Origin: Argentina anserina
Lineage: Eukaryota; Streptophyta; Magnoliopsida; Rosales; Rosaceae
Direction of reading: 5' to 3'
Assembly (NCBI RefSeq): GCF_933775445.1
Contig: NC_065878.1
Span: 21,092,395-21,156,394, forward strand
DNA length: 64,000 nucleotides
The notes under the pieces were generated by a model. It was not told the origin of the DNA, did no database searches, and was given only the letters and a program-made list of their open reading frames with translations. Below, piece after piece: positions 23,517-34,288 of this stretch (position 1 is the first letter of the stretch; each line of letters opens with the position of its first letter). Made by a program: the position numbers and the translations under genes.

Positions 23517-26500
23517 TCAAATTCTGCCAACACCAATCAAGTCCAAGCAATGCTTGAACTTGCTCAATGGAACCGACTTTGTCAACATATCAGCAGGATT
23601 ATCTTCAGTTCCAACTTTCAGGAGTTGTATGTCACCATCCTCCACCAATTGACGAATCTTGTGAAATCTGACATGAATATGCTTAGTACGATTATGAGTA
23701 ACCTGGTTCTCTGCTAAATGAATAACACTCTGACTATCACAATAAACATCCACATAGTCTTGAATTACACCCAAGTCCTCAAGCAAACCACGAAGCCAAA
23801 GAGCTTCTTTTGCACCCTCTGTTACAGCCATATACTCAGCTTCTGTAGTCGACAAAGCAATAGTATGTTGCAAATTCGACTTCCAACTCACTGCTCCACT
23901 AGCAAGAGTAAATACATAAGCTGTAGTTGATCTGCACTTGTCCAAATCACCTGCGTAATCAGAGTCCACATATCCAACTGCACAATGATTCATCTTATCC
24001 TGTTGAAAAACTAATCCAACATCCACAGTACCAAGAATATACCGTAGAATCCACTTCATAGCTTGCCAATGGCCTTTACCTGGATTATGCATATATCTGC
24101 ACACTACACTTAAGGCCTGTGAAATATCTGGTCTAGTACACACCATGCAATACATCAAGCTACCAACAGCACTAGCATATGGAACTTTAGCCATATATTT
24201 TCTCTCATCATCTGTACTAGGAGACATAGAAGATTTAAGCTTGAAATGAGAGGCAAGAGGTGTACTTACAGGTTTAGTTTTATTATCAATGCCAAACCGT
24301 TGTAGTACCTTCTTCAAATATTGTTTATGTGATAAACAAACCTTGCCTTTAGATCTGTCTCTTTCAATTTCCATGCCCAAAATCTTCTTTGCTTCTCCCA
24401 AATCCTTCATCTCAAATTCACAACTCAACTGTGACTTCAATTTATCTATCTCCACATTGCTCTTAGATGCAATCAACATATCATCAACATATAAGAGCAA
24501 ATAAATGAAGGTTCCATCCTGTAGCTTGCGAAAATAAACACATGGATCATAAAGACTTCTTGTATACTTCTGACCAAACATAAACTTATCAAATCGTTTG
24601 TACCACTGCCTAGGAGATTGCTTCAACCCATATAGAGATTTATGCAGTTTACAAACCAATTTTTCCTTACCGACAACTTTGAAACCATCCGGCTGGGTCA
24701 TATAAATCTCCTCTTTCAATTCACCATGTAAGAAAGCAGTTTTAACATCAAGCTGTGCTAACTCAAGATCAAACTGTGCAACCAAGGCTAAAAGAATACG
24801 AATAGATGAATGTTTCACAACTGGAGAAAATACCTCATTGTAGGCTACTCCTTCTTTCTGTGCATAGCCCTTTGCTACCAATCTAGCCTTGTACCTTGAT
24901 CCTTCCTTTTTAGCAAATACCCACTTGCAGCCAATTGCTCTCTTCCCATGTGGTAACTGAACCAACTCCCAAGTCTTGTTCTTGTAAAGAGACTTCATCT
25001 CCTCACCCATAGCCTTTTCCCACTCCACCTGATCTGAATGTATCACAGCTTCTTCATAGGTAGTAGGAACTTCTTCTTCAGCCATTGGAAGTGCATAAGT
25101 CACCATATCATTAAGCCATGCAGGCTTTGGAGCATCTCTTTTTCCATTTCTAACTACAATAGGTTCATCCTTTTGTGGAGACTCCTGAGCTTGAGCCTCT
25201 ACTTCAATACTACTATCCTCATTGGTTGATTCATCTGGAGCTTGATCATCTTTTTCCTTAGGCTCCACCTGCTCCAAACTCTCTACAACCACCTTCTGCT
25301 TCTGAGAAATATTCTGCTCACTCTGATTAAACATAACAGACTCATCAAATGTAACATCCCTGCTCACAATAGTTTTTCTCGTATCCGGACACCATAGCCT
25401 GAATCCCTTCACACCATCACTAAAACCCATAAAAATAGCTTTCTTTGCTCTTGGATCAAGCTTGCATTCCCTGACATGATAATAAGCAGGACAACCAAAA
25501 ATATGTAAGTAATGATAATCAGTAGCAGGTTTTCCAGACCATACCTCCATAGGAGTTTTCCCATCATTTGCAACTGTAGGCAGCCTGTTAATAAGATGGC
25601 CTGCATATGTAACTGCCTCTGCCCAGAACTTTTTGTCTAATCCAGCATTAGACAACATACATCGAACCTTCTCTAACAAAGTTCGATTCATGCGTTCTGC
25701 TACCCCATTTTGCTGCGGTGTTCCACTAACTGTGAAGTGCCTCACAATGCTCTCATCTTGACATAATTTCAAGAACGGATCAGACTTGTACTCACCACCA
25801 TTATATGATCTGAGCCTCTTAATTTTTCGACCGGTCTGAGTTTCAATCATCTTCTTCCACTTCACAAATATATCTAAGACTTCATCTCTATGCTTCATGG
25901 TGTACACCCATACTCTTCTAGAGAAGTCATCAACAAAAGTAACATAATACCGCTTACCTCCCATAGATGTAGTCTTTGTAGGTCCCCATACATTTGTGTG
26001 AACATAATCTAAAACTCCCTTAGTTTGGTGAATCGCTGTACCAAACTTCACTCTAGTCTGCTTTCCCAAAACACAATGTTCACAGAACTCCAATTTGCAA
26101 GTCTTTGCACCTTTCAACAAGCCTTGCTTCACCAATCCTTGCATTGCTTTCTCACCAGCATGTCCAAGACGCATGTGCCATAATCTGGTAGTGTCTGCAT
26201 CATCTGTAGTCTCAGAAACTGCTGTTTCACTTGTAACTGCACCCCCTTGTAGAAAATACAAGTTTCTTTCTCTAGTACCCTTCATAATCACAAGTGAACC
26301 AGAAACAACTTTAGCAACACCATTTTCCAATATAATTTTGTGCCCCTTTGACTCCAAAGTTCCCAAAGAAATCAGATTTTTCTTCAAGTTCGGAACATAC
26401 CGAACGTTTGTCAATTCTCTAACACTCCCATCATGCATCTTCAGACGAACTGTACCAAGCCCTTTAGTTCTGCAAGGACTATCATTACCCATGAGAACAA

Positions 26501-27413
26501 GTCCACCATCCAATTCCCTCAAAGTAGAGAACCATTCCCTGTTAGGACACATGTGGTGGGTACAACCAGAATCCATTATCCATCTGTCAGAATAATCAAG
26601 TGCCAATAAACTTGCCAAAGCAAAATCAATCTCAATGTCTTCAAAGTAATCTGCACTCAAAGCAAAATCAAAGTCATCATCATCTTCAATTTTTGCCACA
26701 TTCACTTCTGAACCTTTCTTGTCTCTATTCTTCAACTTGGGACAATCTTTCTTCCAGTGCCCCTTTAGACGACAAAAGGCACACTCATCTTTTGCAGGAA
26801 ATTTACTTCTTGACTTGGAACGAGATTTACCTCTATTTCCACCAGACTTTCTGTCATCAGATCTTCCTCTGACTACAAGTGCTTCACCTGACACCCTGCT
26901 TTGCAATTGTTTCTCCTTCTTTCGACACTCATTATTAATCAAAGAATTGCACACATCATCAAATTTCACTTCATTCTTTCCATGCAACAATGTTGTAATC
27001 AAATGTTCATAATCATCAGAAAGAGAATTTAGCAAACATAAAGTTTTATCCTCATCATCAATTTGGACATCCAAATTAACCAAATCTGCAATTATCTTAT
27101 TGAAATCACTGATGTGCTCAGGCATAGAAATACCTTGTCTGTAGTCGAAACGGAAAAGTCTCCTCTTCAGGTGAAACCGATTTTCAGCACTCTTCACCAT
27201 GTACTGGTCTTCTAATTTCTTCCACAGCTCCTTTGCCGAAGTCTCCTTCATAATAAAGAACTTCTGATCCTTAGCAAGGCACATTCTGATAGAACCACAA
27301 GCCCATTTATTAATCTGTTTCCATTCTGCATCGTCCATATCTTTCGGTTTGTCTTCAAGAGCAATATCCAATTCTTGTTGACCCAAGAGATCCATCATCT
27401 CACACTGCCACAT
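23517..27413 (-). CDS. Copia gag-pol polyprotein
   Basis: A 1298-residue open frame on the minus strand. In order it shows a gag region, a zinc knuckle (CAFCRLKGHWKKDC, ~res 210), an aspartic protease (MDSGCTHH, ~280), a GAG-pre-integrase (LWHMRLGHAG), an integrase core with catalytic Asp/Glu (TFVDDFSRRVW, YNGGEYKS), a reverse transcriptase (LLLYVDDML), and an RNase H (TTEAEYMAV, ADMLTKSVP). This domain order marks Ty1/Copia; similarity to Tnt1-type elements suggests the Tork group. The natural start is probably the ATG at 27539, from which the frame is blocked by a TAG (27494-27492) at codon 16, so translation here can only begin at 27413. Confidence 0.95.
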   Translation of the reverse strand: MWQCEMMDLLGQQELDIALEDKPKDMDDAEWKQINKWACGSIRMCLAKDQKFFIMKETSAKELWKKLEDQYMVKSAENRFHLKRRLFRFDYRQGISMPEHISDFNKIIADLVNLDVQIDDEDKTLCLLNSLSDDYEHLITTLLHGKNEVKFDDVCNSLINNECRKKEKQLQSRVSGEALVVRGRSDDRKSGGNRGKSRSKSRSKFPAKDECAFCRLKGHWKKDCPKLKNRDKKGSEVNVAKIEDDDDFDFALSADYFEDIEIDFALASLLALDYSDRWIMDSGCTHHMCPNREWFSTLRELDGGLVLMGNDSPCRTKGLGTVRLKMHDGSVRELTNVRYVPNLKKNLISLGTLESKGHKIILENGVAKVVSGSLVIMKGTRERNLYFLQGGAVTSETAVSETTDDADTTRLWHMRLGHAGEKAMQGLVKQGLLKGAKTCKLEFCEHCVLGKQTRVKFGTAIHQTKGVLDYVHTNVWGPTKTTSMGGKRYYVTFVDDFSRRVWVYTMKHRDEVLDIFVKWKKMIETQTGRKIKRLRSYNGGEYKSDPFLKLCQDESIVRHFTVSGTPQQNGVAERMNRTLLEKVRCMLSNAGLDKKFWAEAVTYAGHLINRLPTVANDGKTPMEVWSGKPATDYHYLHIFGCPAYYHVRECKLDPRAKKAIFMGFSDGVKGFRLWCPDTRKTIVSRDVTFDESVMFNQSEQNISQKQKVVVESLEQVEPKEKDDQAPDESTNEDSSIEVEAQAQESPQKDEPIVVRNGKRDAPKPAWLNDMVTYALPMAEEEVPTTYEEAVIHSDQVEWEKAMGEEMKSLYKNKTWELVQLPHGKRAIGCKWVFAKKEGSRYKARLVAKGYAQKEGVAYNEVFSPVVKHSSIRILLALVAQFDLELAQLDVKTAFLHGELKEEIYMTQPDGFKVVGKEKLVCKLHKSLYGLKQSPRQWYKRFDKFMFGQKYTRSLYDPCVYFRKLQDGTFIYLLLYVDDMLIASKSNVEIDKLKSQLSCEFEMKDLGEAKKILGMEIERDRSKGKVCLSHKQYLKKVLQRFGIDNKTKPVSTPLASHFKLKSSMSPSTDDERKYMAKVPYASAVGSLMYCMVCTRPDISQALSVVCRYMHNPGKGHWQAMKWILRYILGTVDVGLVFQQDKMNHCAVGYVDSDYAGDLDKCRSTTAYVFTLASGAVSWKSNLQHTIALSTTEAEYMAVTEGAKEALWLRGLLEDLGVIQDYVDVYCDSQSVIHLAENQVTHNRTKHIHVRFHKIRQLVEDGDIQLLKVGTEDNPADMLTKSVPLSKFKHCLDLIGVGRI

Positions 27414-27578
27414 GCCAAAATTATTTGTTCCATCGAACTTCTCAACTTCAAATTTGGCACTACCAATTGATGGTCTAGCTCGTGAAGAACCCTAAGACGA
27501 CGAGCCATCTTTCTTCTTCTTATCATCACCGTCACCCATGATTTCCAATCAATAATCAACTCCCAGTTCAGAACAAGT

Positions 27579-27590
27579 GCTCTGATACCA
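27579..27590 (-). other. Copia primer-binding site
   Basis: tggtatcagagc on the minus strand, three bases after the 5' LTR. It is complementary to the 3' part of initiator tRNA-Met, standard for plant Copia elements. Confidence 0.9.
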
Positions 27591-27593
27591 GTT

Positions 27594-28015
27594 TGTTGTG
27601 CGGAAGCGTAACAAACAGCAGTATTGGAAATAATGGAACAACCAAGCAACGATAAGAAAAACAAACACACGAACACAAGATTTATAGTGGTTCACCCAAT
27701 CAATGTGATTGAGCTACGTCCACTTTCGGAGCCGGCGAGAACTTCCACTATAATCAATTGGAGAGAATACAATAGAGGTTTATACTAAAACCCTCTAACT
27801 CAAAACCCAACTTGGCAGCTACTGCCTTTGCTCTTAGGTTGATTACAAATTCCCTCTCACACAAATATGTTGACGGCACAACATATATATATATATACCC
27901 TAGCATATATATCCTAATTAACCTAGCTAGGCATGCATTCCCCACGTGATCAGAGTGGGCTGGCTAATCCACAAGTTGGGTTTTATCCAACATTCAATTA
28001 AAGCCAATTCCAATA
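27594..28015 (-). repeat. Copia 5' LTR
   Basis: 422 bp. Carries the element promoter. A 4-bp duplication (ggct) distinguishes it from the 3' copy. Confidence 0.93.
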
Positions 28016-28033
28016 GTTTGAACCACTGAAAAT

Positions 28034-29668
28034 ATGAAACAGAGATAATATCAGAATTGAAGCTTCTATAGATAAAAAAGTTATATGAAATACATTGTAC
28101 CTGTTTGTTTTGCTGGCAGTAATTCTTTGTTTGATTTCAGCTATTGGTTCCACTTTTGTTAGTACATCAGTAATCCTTCATATTTTATAATAAAAGGAGC
28201 AAGAGGTTAAGGTTTCTTTAACTCTAAAAGACAAACCATATAAAATTTGAAAATCAGATTAATAATTATATATACTTACATTGGTTTCCATTTTGTTATC
28301 ACTATGATACACACATGAGTAAGATTGTCTGGTTACAACCTTAACTGTGCAGATGTGGCAATCATAATAGTGCTATGACTGATGAGTAACAATTTAACTC
28401 TATAAAAGAAGTTGGTGTCCTGCATAGAAATATAAGTGGTTATTTTGTTGATACAATGCATTATGTAAGCTATAATTGACCTCAACTGAAATTGACCTGT
28501 CTTTTGTATAACTGCAGTCATTCAAAGTTTCTAGTTGATCGATATCTTTCATTTGATGTTTGATTTGGCAGATAGAGCAGGTTGCATATATAACTGGAGC
28601 ATATGTATGATGCATCCATGAAGCTGCATAGATAGAAATTTAAGTCGGTTTTGCTACCTTAAAAAAAATTGATAGTGAATGCATGATTGAATATTTATAA
28701 AATCTTATACCTTGCTCTAAATTCAGCTGTCTAAGGAGTTGATGGATCAACACATATAGAGGTACCCATCTAGAGTTTAAAATATTGAATCTACGTATAA
28801 GAAGTTAAGAACAAATAAAAACTAAATAAAAGTCAATTACTTGGTGAATATAAAAAATGACATTATATCATAGTTGAAGGCTTGAAGCTTCTATAAATAA
28901 ATAGTTATAAGCAATGCATTTTACCTGTATGTTCTGCTGGCAGCAATTCTTTGTTTGATTTCAGCTATTGGTTCCACTTTTGCTAGTACATCAGTAATCC
29001 TTCATGATTTATAATAATAATAAAAAGACGAATTGGTTAAGGTTTATATAACCATGGAAAACAAACCATATAAGATTTGAAAATCAGATTAAAAATTACA
29101 TTTACTTACCTTGGTTTCTATGACACTTGAAGAGTGATATTGTCTGGTTACAACCTTAATTGTTTCGTGCAGATGTGGCAAGCATAGTACCATGATTGCT
29201 AAGTAACAATGTTTGATATTTTAGCTCTACAAAAGAAGATGGTGTTCTGCATAGAAATAAAAATGGTTATTTTGTTAGCACAATGCATTACGTAAGGTAT
29301 GATTAACCTCAATTGAAATTGACCTGCCTGTTGTATAGCTGCAGCCATTTAAAGTTTCTAAGTCGATCGATATCTTCTCTTTGATAATCAGACGGAGCAG
29401 ATTGCATAACTGGAGCATTTGTAGGATGCATCAATGAAGCTACACAGATAGAATTTTAAGTCGGCTTCAATAACTAAATGAAAATTTGATAGTGAATGAT
29501 TAAATATTTATGAATACTCATACCTTGCTCTAAACTCAACTATCCTAGAGTTGATGGATCAACAAATACAAAGGTACTCATCTAGAGTTCAGGATACTGT
29601 CATCTGCGTATAAGAATGAATAGAAACTATAAAAAAGTCAATCACTTGGGGAATACAAAAAATGATAT
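28034..29668 (-). repeat. Tandem duplication of ~820 bp inside Helitron
   Basis: Copies at about 28034-28858 and 28859-29668 share long matching blocks (ctggcag-aattctttgtttg, ttcagctattggttccactt, gttacaaccttaa, gatggatcaaca) with many substitutions and indels. On the minus strand several GTA-type donors recur in both (for example gagcaaggtatg), suggesting duplicated 3' exons of the RPA-like gene next door. I could not assemble a convincing protein from either copy. Confidence 0.7.
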
Positions 29669-29795
29669 AGGATGTCTCACTTTGATGCACTTTGATTTTT
29701 GTGGCAGCAAATGTAATCACAATTGGAGGGGGTAAATTGTTAACACCAACAACACCAAAATGGTTTGCAAATGATCCCCATAACGTGACTCTCAA
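29660..29795 (-). pseudogene. RPA1-like OB-fold exon of Helitron
   Basis: The frame reads VTLWGSFANHF then PPPIVITFAATKIKVHQ, matching the ssDNA-binding OB-fold of plant RPA 70-kDa-like proteins (VTLWG-x-A, then a hydrophobic strand, TKVK and a conserved Gly/Glu). Plant Helitrons often carry such genes behind the Rep/helicase gene, as here. No intact gene remains. Confidence 0.55.
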
Positions 29796-30226
29796 GTTCT
29801 AACCTCATCAGGACATTAAATAACAACTCTTTATACAATTAAGTTAAAATAAAAGTGGAGGTAAAGGATAATTAACTGGATATTGTGGAGAGAAAGCGCT
29901 TTAGGTTTTGTATCTCTATGTTGTGCTTTATTGTATCCTTCCATCAATATTTACTTGTTCAGCTGGATAAAAGTCAGTGTCGCTGACGATATCTTTGTAA
30001 ACAAATATAAACAGTCAGGAATCATGTCATATGTTGTAAACTGGCATATAGTTATTGATAAATAACGATTACCTATGACAACTGTATTATCATTCATAGG
30101 TATTCAAGATTAGCAAAATTGAAAGACTGAAACCGGTGAAAAGGTAAAAAAAAAAAACGGACTAAATTTCAAAAATATATGAACACATATGCACACATGA
30201 TGTAAAGAACAGAAATTGAACACTAT

Positions 30227-30560
30227 TTACACCGATTGTAAAATTTTTGCCAGTACATCTTTGTACACAATGTTTTTTGTTTGATCATTTGACATTGTTT
30301 CATTGTCAACTATTATCTTTATTCCTTCTCTCGATGTAACTCGAGATATGCCACATACAATTGACCATGAGTGAAAACATATTGTGGTAAATATAAACCA
30401 ATTTGCGCAAAAGATTGTCCTTGACTTTTATTTTTTGTTATTCCATAACATGGTCTTAGTGGAAATTGATATCTTCTTAAAGTAAACGGCCAACGATGGT
30501 CTGACGATTACAAAACAATACGGGGTAAAAAGAACTTATGATTTATGTGGGAGCCAGTCA
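30227..30560 (-). pseudogene. Helitron Pif1-like helicase C-terminal remnant
   Basis: On the minus strand the frame reads FLPRIVL, then WPFTLRRYQFPLRPCYGITKNKSQGQSFAQIGLYLP, then VFTHGQLYVA, SRVTSREGIKIIVDNE and a stop at 30227. These are the last motifs of the Helitron helicase (KSQGQ and HGQLYVA-SRV blocks). A frame slip between HGQLYVA and SRV and an in-frame stop near PRIVL mark it as a pseudogene. Rep and the N-terminal helicase domains are missing. Confidence 0.8.
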
Positions 30561-30631
30561 ACACCCAAACTTCAATAATTTTATCAAAAACAATCTATAA
30601 TTATTAGTCTAGTCCCATTGCAAAGACCATT

Positions 30632-30915
30632 TATAATAACCCGATTTTTCGGAAACGATGTTTGATTTGATTTAATTTCTATAAGTTGTGAAATTTATCT
30701 AAATGAAATTTGGTTGTTTGCGACATTACGAAATAAGAATGGAAACGTTCTCGAAACGTTTATTTAGAAAAACGTTACGTTTCCGCGACGTGAATGTCGA
30801 CTATTATTCCGTCGCTCGTTTGCGAAAACTTCTTTCATGGAAGTTGTAGAGCTCATCGATACGAGTTTGAGGACACATCACGCGTTCGAATCAGACGTCG
30901 AATGTGAACAGTACT
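30632..30915 (+). mobile_element. 5' fragment of Del/Tekay-like LTR
   Basis: Starts tataataacccg and follows the first ~280 bp of the solo LTR at 5455 (shared ggaaacgtt, aaaaacgttacgtttcc and attattccgtcgctcg blocks), then stops abruptly. It lies between the helicase remnant and the inferred Helitron 5' end. The rest of the LTR is missing. Confidence 0.75.
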
Positions 30916-30943
30916 AAATCCCTATTGAAATTATATAAAAAAA

Positions 30944-31740
30944 ATTAGGTTATGAGTCATGAAAATCATCTCAAGTTAATAAAGTAAAACTGTTACCGGT
31001 ATCCATCCTTTCAGAACTTTGATTGCTACCAGTGATCTTGGTCGTTTGGTGTGACACAGAGCAGTTGATATTTCTTTTAGAAGATATCAAGATATAAACA
31101 TTGTTTCTTATTGAAAAACGTTGACCCTGTTGCAGATGTTGCACAATACATGTCACGAAAGTGCTTATCATACGTAGGGTGGCAATGGTATAGAAAACCA
31201 TTCCAACCTATTCGTATACCAACCGTATCAAATATGTTGGTATACCAAATACTTGGTACATGGTATATGGTACAGTATACCGTACCAATATTAAAAATAC
31301 GGTAGGTAAGTGGTATAGATTTTCCATATACCATAGTATATCGTACCTACCAACTTATATTATATTAAATTATTTAATTAATATATATATATATATCTTT
31401 AAATTTCAATTGTAGATTTATTGAAAAATAAATCTAAACCATATATATTTACTAACCTTAATCTAAACTGTTGTAGCTAACTAAAAATAAATGATTCATA
31501 CGCAACTATAAATTTTAACTGAGATTTATTCTCTGGTCAATCTGAACTGTTGTAGTTTTCTGGCCAGTTAATGATTTGTTATAGTTTGTCAGTAATATAC
31601 TAATGATATTAATCATATTACGCTAGAGTTCTGACATTTGTACTGCTACGTGTTTAGACTTCTCTTTACATATATAATGAAGAACCCATTTCCCCGGAAA
31701 ACACATATAATCAAAATCATTCTGAATAAGGAAGCTTAAC
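30944..31740. other. ANK3 upstream region with hAT-like debris
   Basis: Begins with sequence like the 3' flank of ANK1 (ggttatgagtcatga, atcatctcaagtt). From about 31179 (tagggtggcaatggt) to 31350 it has dense ggtata and gtataccgtacc palindromes like hAT subterminal DNA, but I found no matching right end. The promoter of ANK3 should lie in the last few hundred bases. Confidence 0.4.
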
Positions 31741-31752
31741 AAAACCTGCAGA

Positions 31753-33700
31753 ATGGATCAAAGGCTTTTTGAGGCTTCTCTAAGTGGAAACATCCAACTT
31801 CTGCACCAGAGATGCTTGCATAGAATCCACTCCTACTCCATATATACTCTTGCTCTAGATGCTACAGAGAACCCCCTACATGTTGCTTCACTTGCTGGCC
31901 ATGTTGGCTTTGTTAAGGAGATTGTAAGGTTAAAACCAGCTTTGGCCAAAGAAATGAACCAGGATGGCTTTAGCTCTATGCATATCGCATCTGCCAACGG
32001 ATATCTGGAGATTGTAGAGGAGCTTCTTAAAGTTGATCTAAGACTATGCCGGCTAAAGGGAAGAGATCAATGGACTCCTCTTCATCATGCTGCAAGGAGA
32101 GGAAGGCTAGATATTGTCAGAGAGATAGTCTTGACTTGTCCAGAAAGTATTGAAGATGTGACAGTACAAGGGGAAACTGCTTTGCATCTTGCTGTTAAGA
32201 ACAGTCTGTTTGGAGCTGTTGAAGTTCTGATGGAACTGGTCACAAAAATGAGGAACGTGGACATCCTGAATGCCAAGGATAAGCATGGCAATACAGCTCT
32301 GCACTTAGCAACATGGATAAAACAACACCAGGTATTCTCAATCTGATAACCTAGTTTTTCATTTTGCTTTTCCATCAAGATCGACACTGAAGGTAAACGG
32401 ATGTTGTGTTTCGTAGCCTTTGTCACCCTCAAGGTTAGTGTTGACTTCCTTGTTTTACTAATTTGACAGTCCAACTAACTGTCTTGTTGAATAAATCTGG
32501 TAATCTCATCCTTTATTTTTATTTGCTTTAAATTATCAGTTCTGCCACAAATTATCCTGTCAGTTCTTTTGTTTTTCTGATGATAAAATACCGATTTAAC
32601 TGGACAACTGTCCTGTTCTTCAAGTAAACAATGTATAGTAAGTCTAGAAAATTTTGAAGCTAATTATCCTTCTACTCCTTTGATGGAGCAACTTTGAGGA
32701 ACTCTACTTAAGTACAATGTTCAAAGGTGTTGGTCAAGAACTCCAGATATATTAAAGAGTTCTAGACTTTTTAAGGAAGTAAACAATATAGTTTGAATCA
32801 TATATAGTTATTTGAAGGTCATAATGTTAAGATAATCTAATTAATGATGTACAAATATATTAACAGGTGGTGGAATGGTTAATTAGAACCGGAACTAGTA
32901 CCACAAGTTCATTGGAAGTAAACATTGTAAACCAGACTGGTCTCACTGCTCTTGATTTGCTATTAATTTTCCCAAGTGAAGCTGGTGATCGAGAAATCAA
33001 CGACACTCTTCGTAATGCTGGAGCTTTGAGAGCACAAAACCTAGTCCATTCTGCTATACCGTTAGTTGAGTCTGATAACCAAACCCTCTTGAATTGCCCT
33101 GTGGAAACGGGGACATGTCACTTGCAGCATCCAAATGACATCACTGAATACTTCAAGTTCAAAAAGGGTAGAGATTCTCCTAGTGATGCCCGCACCGCGC
33201 TGTTAGTTGTAGCTGTATTGGTGGCTACAGCGACATTTCAAGTAGGACTAAACCCTCCAACCGGTATATGGCAGGACACTGAGCTGAAAGGGAATGGGAC
33301 TAGCAGTGAAACAGCACACATTGCAGGAACATCCATTTTGGGGTCTTATAGCGCACCTTCATTTGTGGCTATTGTGACTTTCAACTCCATTGGTTTTTCA
33401 GTTTCACTTTACATGATCAACCTCCTCACATCCAATTTCCCTATGCAGTTGGAGCTTCAGATCTGTATGGTTGCCATGTACTGTACATATAATACGGCTA
33501 TGATTAACATTGCACCAAAGAACACAAGAAGCTTTGTTGTTGTATTTACTTCTGTTTTGCCTACTGCTGTATCACTTGCTGCCCCATCGCTTAGGCAACT
33601 TTTTATCAGGCTTGTACTACCTCTGGTGAATTCAGCACGGAGATTCATTCGTTCCAATTACCAAAACTTTTGCATTTCTGGACATTTGCCTCCGACATGA
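31753..33700 (+). CDS. ANK-PGG protein 3, BDA1/ACD6-like
   Basis: Exons 31753-32331 and 32867-33700, GT-AG intron, 470 aa. The ankyrin repeats match the paralogues (NPLHVASLAGHVGFVKEIV, SSMHIASANGYLEIVEELL, TPLHHAARRGRLDIVREIV, TALHLAVKNSLFGAVEVL). The signature PGG is changed to PTG (NPPTGIWQD). The four membrane helices are present, but the C-terminal half has diverged most: the conserved ISPGETAGWYSLFALTPALP of copies 1 and 2 is replaced by IAPKNTRSFVVVFTSVLPTA, and a ~25-residue tail is added. The linker is short, with at most a trace of the repeat unit. Confidence 0.9.
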
Positions 33701-34288
33701 GTGCAACCTCATTGTAATACAAAATAAAACTTCAATAGCTTTTGGTAATGGCTTGTAATCTGATATTTATGTTCAATAGTGTTGTTATAGTACACACATA
33801 CTGTTTTGCACAAAAACTTTCCATGTTGAGGATCAATTGTTCTTCTCCTGCATGACATGGGGAATGAAGAGTGCAGACCGGAAAACCTTTGTTTATAAAT
33901 AAATGTCCTTTGTATTCTCAGATTGTAAACTGTTGAATTTCTGTTGGTGCCTACGTGTTATTCTATTTCCAGGGCAGTTGGGTGGCAAGCAGCTAGGTTG
34001 TTCTTGTTGATATCAATTTGCTGTAAGCCTGTAACGGCCGGAGTATCAATTTTCAGTATTTTCCAGAAGCAAATAAATAAATGACAACCAGAGGTTGTAG
34101 AAGCCTTTTGCATTAATGTACCTTGAAATTTCAGTCTAGGAAACCAAACAAATGAAAGCAAACAATCGCAGGATATTGTACGACTGAAATTAATAATTCA
34201 ACATGGAAGACATCCACGCAATAAAAAGTTTCTCCCATCAACACATCCTTATCGAAAAATTAAACCAATCCAAATCAGGAGAGTTAGA
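33701..34288. other. Intergenic spacer ANK3-ANK4
   Basis: 588 bp with no gene. It holds the ANK3 3' UTR and the ANK4 promoter. An ATG at 34203 opens an 84-codon frame that overlaps ANK4 out of phase and is not similar to anything, possibly an upstream ORF. Confidence 0.5.

Larger units (their letters stand above)
23013..28015 (-). mobile_element. Full-length Copia (Tnt1/Tork-like) retrotransposon
   Basis: Two LTRs (23013-23432 and 27594-28015) flank one long gag-pol frame. The 5-bp target duplication is GTTTG (23008-23012 and 28016-28020). The primer-binding site tggtatcagagc (initiator tRNA-Met type) lies behind the 5' LTR and a polypurine tract lies before the 3' LTR. By eye the LTRs differ at three bases plus two short indels, so the insertion is recent. 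It sits inside the Helitron. An early stop in the expected gag start makes full activity doubtful. Confidence 0.95.
22697..30943 (-). mobile_element. Degenerate Helitron downstream of ANK2
   Basis: On the minus strand the 3' terminus reads CCCGCG-GCGGAG-CGCGGG (hairpin), then CACCTTGCTAG, then T: the classic Helitron end (hairpin plus CTRR, A/T target). Inside, also on the minus strand, are a helicase C-terminal remnant (30227-30560) and an RPA-like OB-fold exon (about 29660-29795), the gene pair typical of plant Helitrons. The 5' end is placed near 30943 because host sequence related to the 3' flank of ANK1 (ggttatgagtcatga) resumes there. A Copia element (23013-28015) is nested within it. 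Confidence 0.7.
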
